Shown: positions 46,456 through 54,844 of the stretch, piece after piece
How positions within the stretch are numbered: the stretch's first letter is position 1
How the letters are laid out: every line of letters starts with the position of its first letter
Source: Didemnitutus sp047777955
GTDB taxonomy: Bacteria > Verrucomicrobiota > Verrucomicrobiia > Opitutales > Opitutaceae
Length of the DNA stretch: 64,000 nt
NCBI RefSeq assembly: GCF_047777955.1
Contig: NZ_CP180537.1
Span: 3,534,001 to 3,598,000, forward strand
Reading direction: 5' to 3'
The notes under the pieces: model-generated
What the model was told of the DNA's origin: nothing
Databases searched by the model: none
The model's input: only the letters and a program-made list of their open reading frames with translations
Program-made: the position numbers and the translations under genes

Positions 46456-46938
46456 TTAGGCCGCGGTGCCGTCCGTTGCGGTGCTGCTCTGCTGCGTTAC
46501 GGTGGGTTCGATCCGTCGAACCGAGGAAAGGGGATAGGACTTGCCGTCGATCGAGAGCGTGACGCCGTCGGTCGCGTCGTTGTCGAGGGCGGTCACGAGG
46601 CCGGTGACGGACTTGCCGTCGGCGTCCTCGACCGTGACGGTGCGCCCGAGGTAGCTGTTGCCCATCAGGAGCTGCTGGTCGGCCCGGAGCGCGGTGATCT
46701 GCGAGGCCATCGTCTTGTTCTGCTCGAGGGCGGAGAACTGCGCCATCTGGGCGATGAACGCCGTGTCCTCCATCGGCTTCATGGGATCCTGCTGCTGGAA
46801 CTGCACGGCGAGCAGCTTCATGAAGTCATCGGAGCCGAGCACCTTGGTGGTCTTGCGCGCGGCGCCGCCGGTGGAGTTGTAGAGGTCGGAGTAGCCGACG
46901 TTGCTGGTGGAGGTGGAAGTGGCGCTGGTGACGGGCAT
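46456..46938 (-). CDS. flgD: hook assembly scaffold FlgD
   Basis: Cap protein required for hook polymerisation, 160 residues. The conserved N-terminal part has DDFMKLLAVQFQQQDPMKPM and TAFIAQMAQFSALEQNKTMA; the C-terminal half holds the FlgD beta domain (SYLGRTVTVEDADGKSVTGL). The Ser/Thr-rich first 25 residues probably act in export. It starts 4 bp after fliK(C) and precedes flgE. Confidence 0.95.
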   Translation of the reverse strand: MPVTSATSTSTSNVGYSDLYNSTGGAARKTTKVLGSDDFMKLLAVQFQQQDPMKPMEDTAFIAQMAQFSALEQNKTMASQITALRADQQLLMGNSYLGRTVTVEDADGKSVTGLVTALDNDATDGVTLSIDGKSYPLSSVRRIEPTVTQQSSTATDGTAA

Positions 46939-46942
46939 GGGA

Positions 46943-47572
46943 TCAGGCGACGGCGGACAGGTGGACGGACGTGGGCAGGGCGATCGGGGCGACGTTCGAG
47001 GCCGCGCCGCCCTCGCGGGGCTGGAACGGCGTCGAGCGACCGACGCTGCCGAAGAGCTCGGCGGCGGCGCGCGATTGCTGCTGCTGTTGTTGCTGTTGCG
47101 CCGCGGACTGGCCGGGCGACTGCTGATGCTGCTGCTGGGCGAAAGCGTTCGCGCCGCCCGGCGACGACGAGGCGGGGGCGACGACCGGCTCGAGGAAGCG
47201 GAGCGCGTTCTCGGGTTGGGCGGCGACGGCCTTCCACTCGTTCTGGATCGCGGCGCGCAGCTCCGGGGAATCGGTGCGGAACTCGGTGCGCACGACGCCG
47301 GCGCGCAGCTCGACGCGGACCGCGAGGTCCTCGGCGCCGACCTTGAACTTGAGTTGCACGCTCGGCACCGGCTGCAGCTTCGAGGCGGCCTGGGCGTCGA
47401 CGACGCTGGTCACGGCCTCGACGGCGCGGTGCGCCACGGAGGCGGCGAGCAGCTCGGGCATCGGCTCCGCGGCGGGCGCGGCCGAGGCCGCCGGGGCGGC
47501 GGACACCATCGACACGAGCGCGGGCACCGTCGGATGGACGGCCGGAAGCGAGTCGTGCGGGGTGAAGAGCAT
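46943..47572 (-). CDS. fliK: FliK C-terminal (hook-length control) domain protein
   Basis: 209 residues. The middle (about 75-155) has the Flg_hook pattern: PSVQLKFKVGAEDLAVRVEL, AGVVRTEFRTDSPELRAAIQ, which in FliK contacts FlhB to switch export specificity. The Gln/Ala/Ser-rich tail (about 160-190) includes two poly-Gln runs. The usual FliK is a single longer protein; here a separate Pro/Ala-rich gene lies upstream (47644-48725) and the two are 71 bp apart with a stop between. A sigma-54-like element at 47588-47603 sits directly before this gene, making it the head of the flgD-fliR operon. Confidence 0.75.
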   Translation of the reverse strand: MLFTPHDSLPAVHPTVPALVSMVSAAPAASAAPAAEPMPELLAASVAHRAVEAVTSVVDAQAASKLQPVPSVQLKFKVGAEDLAVRVELRAGVVRTEFRTDSPELRAAIQNEWKAVAAQPENALRFLEPVVAPASSSPGGANAFAQQQHQQSPGQSAAQQQQQQQQSRAAAELFGSVGRSTPFQPREGGAASNVAPIALPTSVHLSAVA

Positions 47573-47587
47573 GGTCGGACGCGTTTC

Positions 47588-47603
47588 AGCAACGCCGATG
47601 CCA
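47588..47603 (-). promoter_or_regulatory. putative sigma-54 promoter before fliK(C)
   Basis: Minus-strand TGGCATCGGCGTTGCT, the same 16-mer as before flhB. The predicted start would leave a leader of only about 5 nt before the ATG at 47572. Confidence 0.6.
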
Positions 47604-47643
47604 GCTTTTCCGCGCGTCGGGCTAAGCTGCTCTTCCTCCGTGC

Positions 47644-48725
47644 TTAGAAAGTTTTTCCGAACGCGTTTTCCGGCGCCGGATCCGCGGCATTTTTTTCGCC
47701 CGAAACAGCGGCAGAATTTTCCGCCTGGGTCGGCTCGGCCGCGGCGACCGGGCGGGCGACGGGGCGAGCGGGAGCCTTCGGCAGCGCCATCGTCACCACC
47801 GTGCCGTCCGCCAGCTCGGCGGCGGCGGTGGCTTCGATCACCGGGAGAGCGGCGGCGGTGGCCGGAACCGGCGTCGCCGCGACTGCGGCCGAAGCGGGAA
47901 CGCTCGCGACCGCAGTCGGCGCCCGCCCGGCGGAGGGCGCGGGCGCGTCGGACGACGGCCGCTCGCGAAGCGGCGCCGGGATTTTCGCCGCCACCGGCGC
48001 AACGACTGTCGCCGCCGGTGCGTCGCTGGGCTGCGTCGGCGCCAGCGGGTCGTCGACCGTGATGGCCGGCTGGCCGGGGCGCGTGATGGTCAGCGGCGCG
48101 GATGCCGCAAGGGGGCCGTCGCCGTGGCGGCGGCGGGTCGTCCGTCTGTCTCCGGCATCGGTGCGCCGGCCGTGCGATCGGCGGCCGCACCCAGCGCGGG
48201 AGCGGACGGTTCCGGGTTCGCGGCGAGCGCGGCCGGGACGAGCAAAGCCACGATGGCCTCGAGAGTCGCGCGGTCGGGCAGGGCCGGATTCGCCTCCGTT
48301 GACTCGGCGCGCTCCCCTGCCCCGCGCTCCGGTTCCCGCGCCTCGGCGGCGCGCGGCGCGGTGAGCGCGAGGCCGCGAACGTCGGTCGCCAGGACCGGCG
48401 CGGTGTCGGCCGTCTCCGTCGCGGGCAGGTTGGCGGACGGCGGGCGACTGCTTCCGAGGACGCGCGGCGCGGTCGGGACGTCCGACGGCAGCGTGGCCGG
48501 GGTCGCGGAGCCGACGAGCCCGGTGGGCGTCGGCGCGGTCGATGCGGACGCGAGCGTGCTGTCGTCCAGCAGCGCCGTGAACTCCGCCGCGAGTGTCGGC
48601 GTGGTGCCGCTGGCGGGGGCCAGGAGCGCGGCGAGGCCGTCGGCCAGCGGCGCGGAGCCGGGCCCCGACGGGGCGGCGCCGGGAAAGCTATCGGTCGGGG
48701 AAGTGGTCGGGAGGAAAGTCGTCAT
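47644..48725 (-). CDS. FliK N-terminal-like Pro/Ala-rich protein (frameshifted)
   Basis: About 360 residues after restoring one base in the GGGGG run at 48111-48115; the frame then runs TATAPLAASAPLTITRPGQP. Almost wholly Ala/Pro/Thr/Ser-rich and disordered, the composition of the ruler part of FliK, ending PAPENAFGKTF. Start ATG 48725, with GGAGGGAA about 10 nt upstream. It ends the flgB operon after motE, where fliK stands in many bacteria. The likely reading is a FliK split into ruler and switch genes, but homology cannot be shown for so simple a sequence. Confidence 0.6.
47710..47725. promoter_or_regulatory. palindrome, putative activator site before fliK(C)
   Basis: GGCAGAATTTTCCGCC, an inverted repeat with one mismatch, identical to the 16-mer at 56143-56158 before flgB. 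Its centre is 116 bp upstream of the sigma-54-like -24 GG. It lies inside the 3' end of the fliK(N) reading frame. Confidence 0.5.
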
Positions 48726-48786
48726 GCAGGGCTTCCCTCCGTGGAATTCGTGCGCGCCGTCCGTGGCGCACGAGGTGAGAAACAAG

Positions 48787-49398
48787 TCAGCTCGTCGCCG
48801 GCTTGTTCGATTTCATCAGGCGAAGTTTTTCGGAGAGCACGGCGACGCGGCGGGCGAGCGTGCCGTCGACGGCGGCGGTGCGGCTCATCTCCTCGAAGAT
48901 GGGCGACACGGTGTCGGGCTTCATCAGCGAGAGGATCTTCACCGCGGTGTTGTCGTCGAGTTCCTTGATGATGGCGACGGCGGCGCGGGGCGAGAGGTTC
49001 GAGTAGGTGGTGGCGAGGGTCTTGAGGTTCTTCGCCTCGTCGGTGCCGATCTCGATCACGCGCTGGGAGATCTCCTTGCGCATGCGCTCGAGTTCGCCGC
49101 GGACCTTGTCGAGCTCCTGCTGCTCGGCGTCGAGGCGCGCGGCGCGGAGGTCGAGCTGCTCGGTCTGCTTGCGCAGGCGTTCCTTCTCGCCCTTCAGCTC
49201 GGAGGCGAGGTTGTCGATCTCGATGGTCCAGAAATCCCAGCCCTGCGCCTTCTGCTGCTTCGCGGCGGAGACGCGCGTGGTGAGGGCGTGGGTGACGAGC
49301 AGGTCGCCGACGCGCCAGAACCAGCCGAGTCCGGCGGCGAGGCCGAAGACGAGGCCGAGGGTGGCGACGAAGGCGGGGCTTTGGGCGAGCTTGGTCAT
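48787..49398 (-). CDS. motE: MotE-like flagellar protein (MgtE N-domain family)
   Basis: 203 residues: one N-terminal membrane segment (FVATLGLVFGLAAGLGWFWR), a long coiled coil (about 65-125; LKGEKERLRKQTEQLDLRAA) and a C-terminal MgtE_N-type helical domain (about 130-190; LATTYSNLSPRAAVAIIKEL, DDNTAVKILSLMKPD, VSPIFEEMSRTAAVDGTLAR). In other bacteria MotE, with this architecture, chaperones MotC or associates with the motor. The ATG overlaps the fliJ stop (ATGA). A coiled-coil FliJ-partner role is equally possible. Confidence 0.82.
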   Translation of the reverse strand: MTKLAQSPAFVATLGLVFGLAAGLGWFWRVGDLLVTHALTTRVSAAKQQKAQGWDFWTIEIDNLASELKGEKERLRKQTEQLDLRAARLDAEQQELDKVRGELERMRKEISQRVIEIGTDEAKNLKTLATTYSNLSPRAAVAIIKELDDNTAVKILSLMKPDTVSPIFEEMSRTAAVDGTLARRVAVLSEKLRLMKSNKPATS

Positions 49399-49847
49399 GT
49401 GAGAAGGACGCGGCGGGCCGCGCGGTAGCCGGCGAACTCGTCCATCGCCGCCTGGTCCTCGACCAGCGCGGCCGCGCGGTGGAGGCTGCGGGCCTTTTCC
49501 TCGAGCTTGTGGACGACCTTGAGCTGCCGGCTGGCGTCGAGGTATTCGGCGCGGCGCTGCTGCATGGCGTCGCGCGCCTCGATGACCTGGCGCTCGACCT
49601 TCAGCTCCTCGTCGCACTCGGCGCGGTAGGAGCGGAACATCGCGGCGGCCTCGGCGGCGAGGAACGTGCCGCCGCGACCGTCGAACAGCGCCTGCGCGAG
49701 GCCGGCCACCCGCGCGCGCGTCGCGGCGAGCAGCTCTTCGGCTTGCACGTAGGCATGGACCGAGGCGGCGAACGCCTCGCGGGCGCGCAGCTCCTTGTGC
49801 GCGCGGATGACGGCCACGGGCCGGAGAGGGAAACGGAAACGTTTCAT
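49395..49847 (-). CDS. fliJ: flagellar export protein FliJ
   Basis: Soluble coiled-coil protein, 150 residues, that links the FliI ATPase ring to FlhA. The N-terminus MKRFRFPLRPVAVIRAHKEL is characteristic; the remainder is antiparallel coiled coil (VERQVIEARDAMQQRRAEYL). The start overlaps the fliI stop by ATGA and the stop overlaps motE by ATGA, so translation is coupled through the three genes. Confidence 0.93.
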   Translation of the reverse strand: MKRFRFPLRPVAVIRAHKELRAREAFAASVHAYVQAEELLAATRARVAGLAQALFDGRGGTFLAAEAAAMFRSYRAECDEELKVERQVIEARDAMQQRRAEYLDASRQLKVVHKLEEKARSLHRAAALVEDQAAMDEFAGYRAARRVLLT

Positions 49848-51166
49848 GGCACGAGGATCTTCCTGAGCAGTTTGAAGGACTCCGCGCGGGGCGTGTGCTC
49901 ATGCACGCGTTGGCGGAGGAAATTGCGCAGCGGCTCGTGCAGCGTGATCGCCTGGTCGAGCGCGGCGTTGGCGCCCTTCTGGTAGGCGCCGATGGAGATG
50001 AGGTCCTCGTTCTTGCGGTAGAGCGCGAGGTGCTCGCGGGCCTTGGCGGCGAGGTCCACCTCGTCGGGCGTGCAGACGTCGCGCGTCAGACGGCTGACGG
50101 ACTCGAGCACGTCGACCGCCGGGTAGTGGTTGAAGTGCGCCAGCGAGCGCGAAAGCACGAGGTGGCCGTCGAGGATGCCGCGCACGGCGTCGGCCACGGG
50201 CTCGTTCATGTCGTCGCCCTCGACGAGCACGGTGTAGAGCGCGGTGATGGCGCCGGACTCGCCGGCGCCGGAGCGCTCGAGCAGGCGCGGGAGGAGGGCG
50301 AAGACGGAGGGCGTGTAGCCGCGGGTCGCCGGCGGCTCGCCGATGGCGAGGCCGATCTCGCGCTGCGCCATGGCGAAGCGCGTCACCGAGTCCATCATCA
50401 GCATGACGTTCTTGCCCTGGTCGCGGTAGGCCTCGGCGATGGCGGTGGCGGTGAAGGCGGCGCGGAGGCGCAGCGGCGCGGGCGTGTCGGAGGTGGCGAC
50501 GACGACGACGGAGCGCTTCAGGCCCTCGGGACCGAGGTCCTTCTCGAGGAACTCGCGGACTTCGCGGCCGCGCTCGCCGACGAGCGCGATGACGACCACG
50601 TCGGCCGAGCAGCCGCGGGCGATCATGCCGAGCAGGGTGGACTTGCCGACGCCGGAGCCGGCGAAGATGCCGAGGCGCTGGCCGCGGCCGATGGGCGTGA
50701 AGGTGTCGAGCACGCGCACGCCGGTGGTGAGCGGTTCCTTGATCCGCTGGCGGCGCAGCGGGTGCGGGGGCGTGGGGTCGTGCTCCGTGCGGTCGACCGG
50801 CAGCAGGCCGAGGTCGTCGAAAGGATGGCCGAGCGCGTCGAGGACGCGGCCGAGCAGCTCCGGGCCGGGGCGCGGCAGCGGCGGGCGGTCCGCGGCGGCG
50901 ACTTCGCAGCCGACGTGCAGGCCGGAGGTGTCGCCCAGCGGCATGAGCAGCACGCGGTGCTCGCGGAAGCCGACCACCTCGGCGCGGACGGTGAACTCGG
51001 TGCGCGGCGAGCGCACGAGGCAGAGTTCGCCGAGGCCGACGTTGGGGCCCTCGGACTCGATGATGAGGCCCGCGACGCCCGTGACCGCGCCGACGCGCTG
51101 CACCGCCGGCAGGTGGCGGACCTGCGTGCGGAGCACATCGACGAGCGGAGCGACGGAGACGTTCAT
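49844..51166 (-). CDS. fliI: flagellar export ATPase FliI
   Basis: ATPase that energises substrate loading at the export gate, 440 residues. Beta-barrel N-domain (to about 95); catalytic domain with Walker A GIFAGSGVGKSTLLGMIARG, VVIALVGERGREVREF, Walker B NVMLMMDSVTRFAMAQREIG and GEPPATRGYTPSVFALLPRL; C-domain with the arginine-finger region. Start ATG 51166 overlaps the fliH stop (ATGA). Complete and canonical. Confidence 0.98.
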   Translation of the reverse strand: MNVSVAPLVDVLRTQVRHLPAVQRVGAVTGVAGLIIESEGPNVGLGELCLVRSPRTEFTVRAEVVGFREHRVLLMPLGDTSGLHVGCEVAAADRPPLPRPGPELLGRVLDALGHPFDDLGLLPVDRTEHDPTPPHPLRRQRIKEPLTTGVRVLDTFTPIGRGQRLGIFAGSGVGKSTLLGMIARGCSADVVVIALVGERGREVREFLEKDLGPEGLKRSVVVVATSDTPAPLRLRAAFTATAIAEAYRDQGKNVMLMMDSVTRFAMAQREIGLAIGEPPATRGYTPSVFALLPRLLERSGAGESGAITALYTVLVEGDDMNEPVADAVRGILDGHLVLSRSLAHFNHYPAVDVLESVSRLTRDVCTPDEVDLAAKAREHLALYRKNEDLISIGAYQKGANAALDQAITLHEPLRNFLRQRVHEHTPRAESFKLLRKILVP

Positions 51167-51741
51167 GCGCCGGTGAGGGAATGGGTGAGCGCGGCGAGCT
51201 TGGTTTCCTGGCGCGCGTCGGTGAGGCCGAAGCGCGAGCGCACGAGGCAATCGCCGGGCTTCAGGGTGGCGTCGACGCGGACGCGCAGGCCGGGATAGCG
51301 CGCCATCCAGTCGGGATTGAGCGCGGTGAGCAGCTCGGCGTCGCGCGTCCCGAGCGAGAGCTCGAGCCCCTCGCGCTCGGGGAAAAGCTGCTCGAGCGCC
51401 TCGCGGCAGAGCCGCTCGATCGTCTCGACCGGCGGCTCGTAGCCGGCGAGGAGGCGGTGCGCGATGTCGACCGCCAGGCCGGGCAGCGCCTCGCGGAGCT
51501 GGGCCACGAGCGCGGGCTCGAGGGAGGAGAGTTTCTTCAGCACGCCGTCGCTCAGCTGCTCCACGTCGACGCGGAACTCGACCATCTGCTGGTCGGCGGC
51601 GGCGCGCGCGGAGTCGACGCCCCGGCGGTAGGCCTCCTCGCATTTCGCGGCGACCTCGGCCTCGGTGTAGAGGCGGCCCTGGCCCGGCAGCACGGCGGCG
51701 GCGAGGGGGCGGTCGAAGGCGATGAGCTTGGAGTAACCCAC
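51163..51741 (-). CDS. fliH: flagellar assembly protein FliH
   Basis: Regulator of FliI, 192 residues, comparable to the V-ATPase E subunit. Central helices about 30-90 (AAKCEEAYRRGVDSARAAAD); C-terminal FliI-binding domain about 95-190 (ALPGLAVDIAHRLLAGYEPP, LELSLGTRDAELL, LRVRVDATLKPGDCLVRSRF). The start is GTG at 51741. Identification relies on the C-terminal pattern and on position between fliG and fliI. Confidence 0.9.
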   Translation of the reverse strand: MGYSKLIAFDRPLAAAVLPGQGRLYTEAEVAAKCEEAYRRGVDSARAAADQQMVEFRVDVEQLSDGVLKKLSSLEPALVAQLREALPGLAVDIAHRLLAGYEPPVETIERLCREALEQLFPEREGLELSLGTRDAELLTALNPDWMARYPGLRVRVDATLKPGDCLVRSRFGLTDARQETKLAALTHSLTGA

Positions 51742-51761
51742 GGAGAGGGATGAAGGATGCG

Positions 51762-51926
51762 TTATGATTGCGGCAGCACGACGCGGCGACGCGGCGCGCC
51801 GGCGGCGCGCCGGGGCCGGGCCGGCGGCGCGGGCACGGTGGCCGTGACGGGGCCGAACTCGAAGCTGCGCATGATGGCGCGGAGCGGCTCGGCGGCGGAC
51901 GGGAGGGTCGGGCGCGGGGCGTTCAT
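51762..51926 (-). CDS. 54-residue Pro/Arg/Ala-rich protein between fliG and fliH
   Basis: Small frame with its ATG overlapping the fliG stop in the ATGA arrangement used by many gene junctions in this operon, ending TAA 20 bp before fliH. The protein starts MNAPRPTLPSAAEPLRAIMR, then FEFGPVTATVPAPPARPRRA, and ends RRVVLPQS: basic, proline-rich, without a domain. It may be a separate gene or a remnant N-terminal piece of FliH. The coupling favours translation; the function is unknown. Confidence 0.55.
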   Translation of the reverse strand: MNAPRPTLPSAAEPLRAIMRSFEFGPVTATVPAPPARPRRAAGAPRRRVVLPQS

Positions 51927-52942
51927 GCGACGAGGGCCTGCGACTCGGAATCGAGCGAGATCTGGCCTTCCTCCTCGAGGCGGCGGACGGCCTGGATGAT
52001 GACGTCCTGGGCGGCCTCGACGTCCTTGAGGCGGACGGGGCCGAGCAGTTCGATCTCCTCCTTGAGCGATTCGGCGGCGCGCTTGGAGAGGCCGGCGTAG
52101 ATCTTTTCGCGCAGGGCCTCGGAGGCGGACTTCATGGAAATGGCGAGGTTGCCGGAATCCACCTCGCGCAGCACGCGCTGGAGGTCGGCCGCGGCGAGGC
52201 GGTTGAGGTCCTCGAAGCTGAAGAGCTTCTTGCGGATGGCGGCGCCGAGGGTGGCGTTGCGCTCCTCGATGCGGGCGAGGAGGTTCTTCGACATCTCCTT
52301 GTCCAGCGAGTTGAGCAGGCCGGCGACGGCGCGGACGCCGCCGCTGCGGTGGAAGGCCGGGCGGACCTTCGAGTCGAAGTGCTTGCCGAGCGAGCGCACG
52401 ATCTTGCTCACGAGGTCGAGCGAGGTGGATTCGATCGTGCCGAGGCGCTCGACCACCTCCTCGCGCAGGTCGGGACTGAGGAGGGCGAAGACCTCGGCGG
52501 ATTTCGCGGGGTCGAGGTAGGACAGGACGAAGGAGATCGTCTGCGGCTGCTCGTGCTTGATGAGGTTGAAGATCTGGCGGCCCTCCATCTCGGCGATGTC
52601 GCTGATGACCTCGACCGAGCTGCCGGCGACGGGGCCGACGCGGCCGATGATCGACTGGGCCTTGTAGTCGCCCTTGGCGATCTCGAGCGTGCGCTGGGCG
52701 AAGGGCAGGCCGCCGAGCGCGGAGCCGACGCTCGAGGCGACGATGGCGCTGAACTCCTCCATCGCCTGCTTCTGCGTCGCCTCGGGAATCATCGGGAAGG
52801 TCGACATCTCGCGGCAGAGCAGCTCGATCTCGGCATCGTCGAACTGCTTCAGCACCTCGGCGGCGGCCTCGGGGCCGATGCAGATGAGGAAGACGGCGAG
52901 CTTCTGCTGGCGGTTGAGCTTGGTGAAGTCGATGTCGGCCAT
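51923..52942 (-). CDS. fliG: flagellar motor switch protein FliG
   Basis: Rotor protein that touches the stator; 339 residues. N-terminal domain binding FliF (LNRQQKLAVFLICIGPEAAA); middle armadillo domain with the EHPQ-like KHEQPQTISFVLSYLDPAKS (usually EHPQ); C-terminal torque domain (about 195-330) with charged residues in VLREVDSGNLAISMKSASEA and LREKIYAGLSKRAAESLKEE. Downstream of fliF across a small doubtful frame. Complete. Confidence 0.98.
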   Translation of the reverse strand: MADIDFTKLNRQQKLAVFLICIGPEAAAEVLKQFDDAEIELLCREMSTFPMIPEATQKQAMEEFSAIVASSVGSALGGLPFAQRTLEIAKGDYKAQSIIGRVGPVAGSSVEVISDIAEMEGRQIFNLIKHEQPQTISFVLSYLDPAKSAEVFALLSPDLREEVVERLGTIESTSLDLVSKIVRSLGKHFDSKVRPAFHRSGGVRAVAGLLNSLDKEMSKNLLARIEERNATLGAAIRKKLFSFEDLNRLAAADLQRVLREVDSGNLAISMKSASEALREKIYAGLSKRAAESLKEEIELLGPVRLKDVEAAQDVIIQAVRRLEEEGQISLDSESQALVA

Positions 52943-52957
52943 GGAGACGGAAGAGCG

Positions 52958-52997
52958 AAAGGCTCAGAGCTGGGAGTTGAGAGCTGAGAGTTGAGAC
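52958..52997. repeat. short tandem repeat (GAGAGTTGAGAGCTG type)
   Basis: About 40 bp of imperfect ~8-10-nt repeats: GCTGGGAGTTGAGAGCTGAG then AGTTGAGAC. On the minus strand they read TCTCAACTCTCAGC and encode SQLSALNSQL. This is non-coding filler that happens to stay open. A GACTCCG/CGGAGTC hairpin (52995-53022) adjoins it. Confidence 0.7.
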
Positions 52998-53158
52998 TCC
53001 GGAACCCGGAGCGCACGGAGTCCGGGCGAGGTCGAACGCAGGATCATGCCGGACTTGGCGCGGACGACGCGAACGCGCGCACGCACTTGCAGGCGCGCGC
53101 GATTCGGGCCGGCCGTGAGGGCGGGCGCGGAGGCGGCGGGCGGTGCGGGCTTTTTCAT
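52964..53158 (-). CDS. doubtful 64-residue frame between fliF and fliG
   Basis: ATG 5 bp after the fliF stop, so co-translation is possible. The N-terminal half is Pro/Ala/Arg-rich; the last 12 residues (PESQLSALNSQL) derive from the tandem repeat at 52958-52997. Repeat-derived coding and the lack of any domain make this more likely a chance frame in a spacer than a gene. Confidence 0.25.
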   Translation of the reverse strand: MKKPAPPAASAPALTAGPNRARLQVRARVRVVRAKSGMILRSTSPGLRALRVPESQLSALNSQL

Positions 53159-53162
53159 GGCG

Positions 53163-54758
53163 TCAGTTCTTCGCCGGCGGCGTGGCGACCCAGTCGCGGA
53201 GCGCGGTGCCGATGTTGGCGGGTTTCTGCCGGATGAGCTGGTTGAGCATCTCCGGGGTGATGGCCGAGCCGTTCTGGAGCTGGCGGGCCGCGATGTCGGG
53301 CGGCAGGGCGAAGACCTCGACCGGGACGGTCTCGGGCTTCTGCTTGGAAAGGAGGCGGAGGAAGACGAGCAGCGCCACGGCGGCGCCGGCGACGGCGGCC
53401 CAGCGGGAGGCGACCTCGATCCAGCCCTGCACGCGCGTCTCGCTCTGGATGGCCTCGACGGTCTGCGAGATCGGCTCGCTGGCGAAGGGCATCTCCTGGA
53501 GGGCGACGATCGAGTCGAGCTCCTGGCCGGGCGCGGCCTTGAGGCCGAGGGCGTTGACCACGATCTGGCGGAGGGCGTTGAGCTCCTCGGGCGTGCGCTT
53601 CTGCGGGGTCGGCTGCGTGCCGGCGGGGGCGCCCGCGGGCGGCGGGACCAGGCGCGGCGCGATCATCACGGAGGCGGTCACGTTCTTGATCGTGCCGGGA
53701 CTGCGCGTGATGTTGGTCGTGGTGCGGTTGATCTCGTAGGCGGTGGTGCGGTTCTTGCGCGATTGCTCGGTGGTGTTGACCGGCTTGGCGGAGGTGTCGG
53801 CGACGGTCTTCTCGGGGACGTTGGCGCTGACGCCGGTGGCGCCGCCGTTGGTGCGCGTCTCGGAGGAGTTGGAGTTGTCCTCGGTGATCGTCTGCGAGCG
53901 GACGACCTGGCCGTCCGGGTCGAATTTCTCCTGCGTCTGGGTCGTCGCCTCGGTGTCGATGTCGGCGGAGACGCGGACGACGGCGTTGCCGGGGCCGATG
54001 ACGGCGCCGAGCATGGTCTCGACCTTCTTGGACAGGTAGTCCTCGACCTGCTGCTTGTAGCGCATCTGGGAGGAGGCGGTGCCGAGGGTCGGGTCCTGCT
54101 TCAGCTCCTCGGAGAGCACGCGGCCGCGGTTGTCGACGACGGCGACCTGGTCGGGCGTGAGGCCCTGGACGGCGTTGGCGACGAGGTGGCGGATGGCGTT
54201 GACCTGGTCGGTCTCGAGGCGGCCGCCGCCCATGTCGACGAAGACGGAGGCGGTGGAGCGGACGCCCTGCTCGGTGAGGAGGAGGCGGTTTTCCGGCTGC
54301 ACGATCATGACGCGCGCGGCGCGGACGCCCTGGAGCTGCGTAATGGTGCGGGCGAGTTCGCCCTGGATGGCGCGGAGGTAGTTGGTGCGCTGGACGAAGT
54401 CGGAGAGGCCGAACTGGCCCTTGTCGAAGATCTCGAAGCCGACGCCGTCGCCGCTGGGCAGGCCCTTCGAGGCGAGGTCCATGCGGAGCTTGTAGACCTG
54501 GTCGGCGGGCACCTGCACGGCGGTGCCGCCGGCGCTGACCTGATAGGGGATGTTGCGCGTCTGGAGCTCGCTGATGATGGCGGTGGCGTCCTTCTCGGCG
54601 AGGCGCGCGTAGAGCAGCTGGTAGTCGGGCCGGCGCGACCACATGACGAGCGCGATCATGCCGCCGATGACGCCGATGGTGGCGACGATGAGCGAAACGC
54701 GCTGGTTGAGGCCAAGCTGTTGCCAGAGGGCGAGCAGGGAGGCGGCGAAGTTTTTCAT
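53163..54758 (-). CDS. fliF: flagellar MS-ring protein FliF
   Basis: Membrane ring on which the flagellum is built. 531 residues: first membrane helix VSLIVATIGVIGGMIALVMW; YscJ/FliF domain (about 45-230) with YQLLYARLAEKDATAIISEL, GTAVQVPADQVYKLRMDLAS, GLPSGDGVGFEIFDKGQFGL and RTITQLQGVRAARVMIVQPE; second domain to about 390; C-terminal membrane helix (about 445) and FliG-binding tail (SAITPEMLNQLIRQKPANIG). Downstream of fliE with an 86-bp gap. Complete. Confidence 0.98.
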   Translation of the reverse strand: MKNFAASLLALWQQLGLNQRVSLIVATIGVIGGMIALVMWSRRPDYQLLYARLAEKDATAIISELQTRNIPYQVSAGGTAVQVPADQVYKLRMDLASKGLPSGDGVGFEIFDKGQFGLSDFVQRTNYLRAIQGELARTITQLQGVRAARVMIVQPENRLLLTEQGVRSTASVFVDMGGGRLETDQVNAIRHLVANAVQGLTPDQVAVVDNRGRVLSEELKQDPTLGTASSQMRYKQQVEDYLSKKVETMLGAVIGPGNAVVRVSADIDTEATTQTQEKFDPDGQVVRSQTITEDNSNSSETRTNGGATGVSANVPEKTVADTSAKPVNTTEQSRKNRTTAYEINRTTTNITRSPGTIKNVTASVMIAPRLVPPPAGAPAGTQPTPQKRTPEELNALRQIVVNALGLKAAPGQELDSIVALQEMPFASEPISQTVEAIQSETRVQGWIEVASRWAAVAGAAVALLVFLRLLSKQKPETVPVEVFALPPDIAARQLQNGSAITPEMLNQLIRQKPANIGTALRDWVATPPAKN

Positions 54759-54844
54759 GCGGCGTTAGGCGGGAGGGCGGAAAGACGAGACGGGAGGAAG
54801 AGTAAGGGAAGGAGAACGCGGGCGGAGGCAGGCACGCGCGGGGC

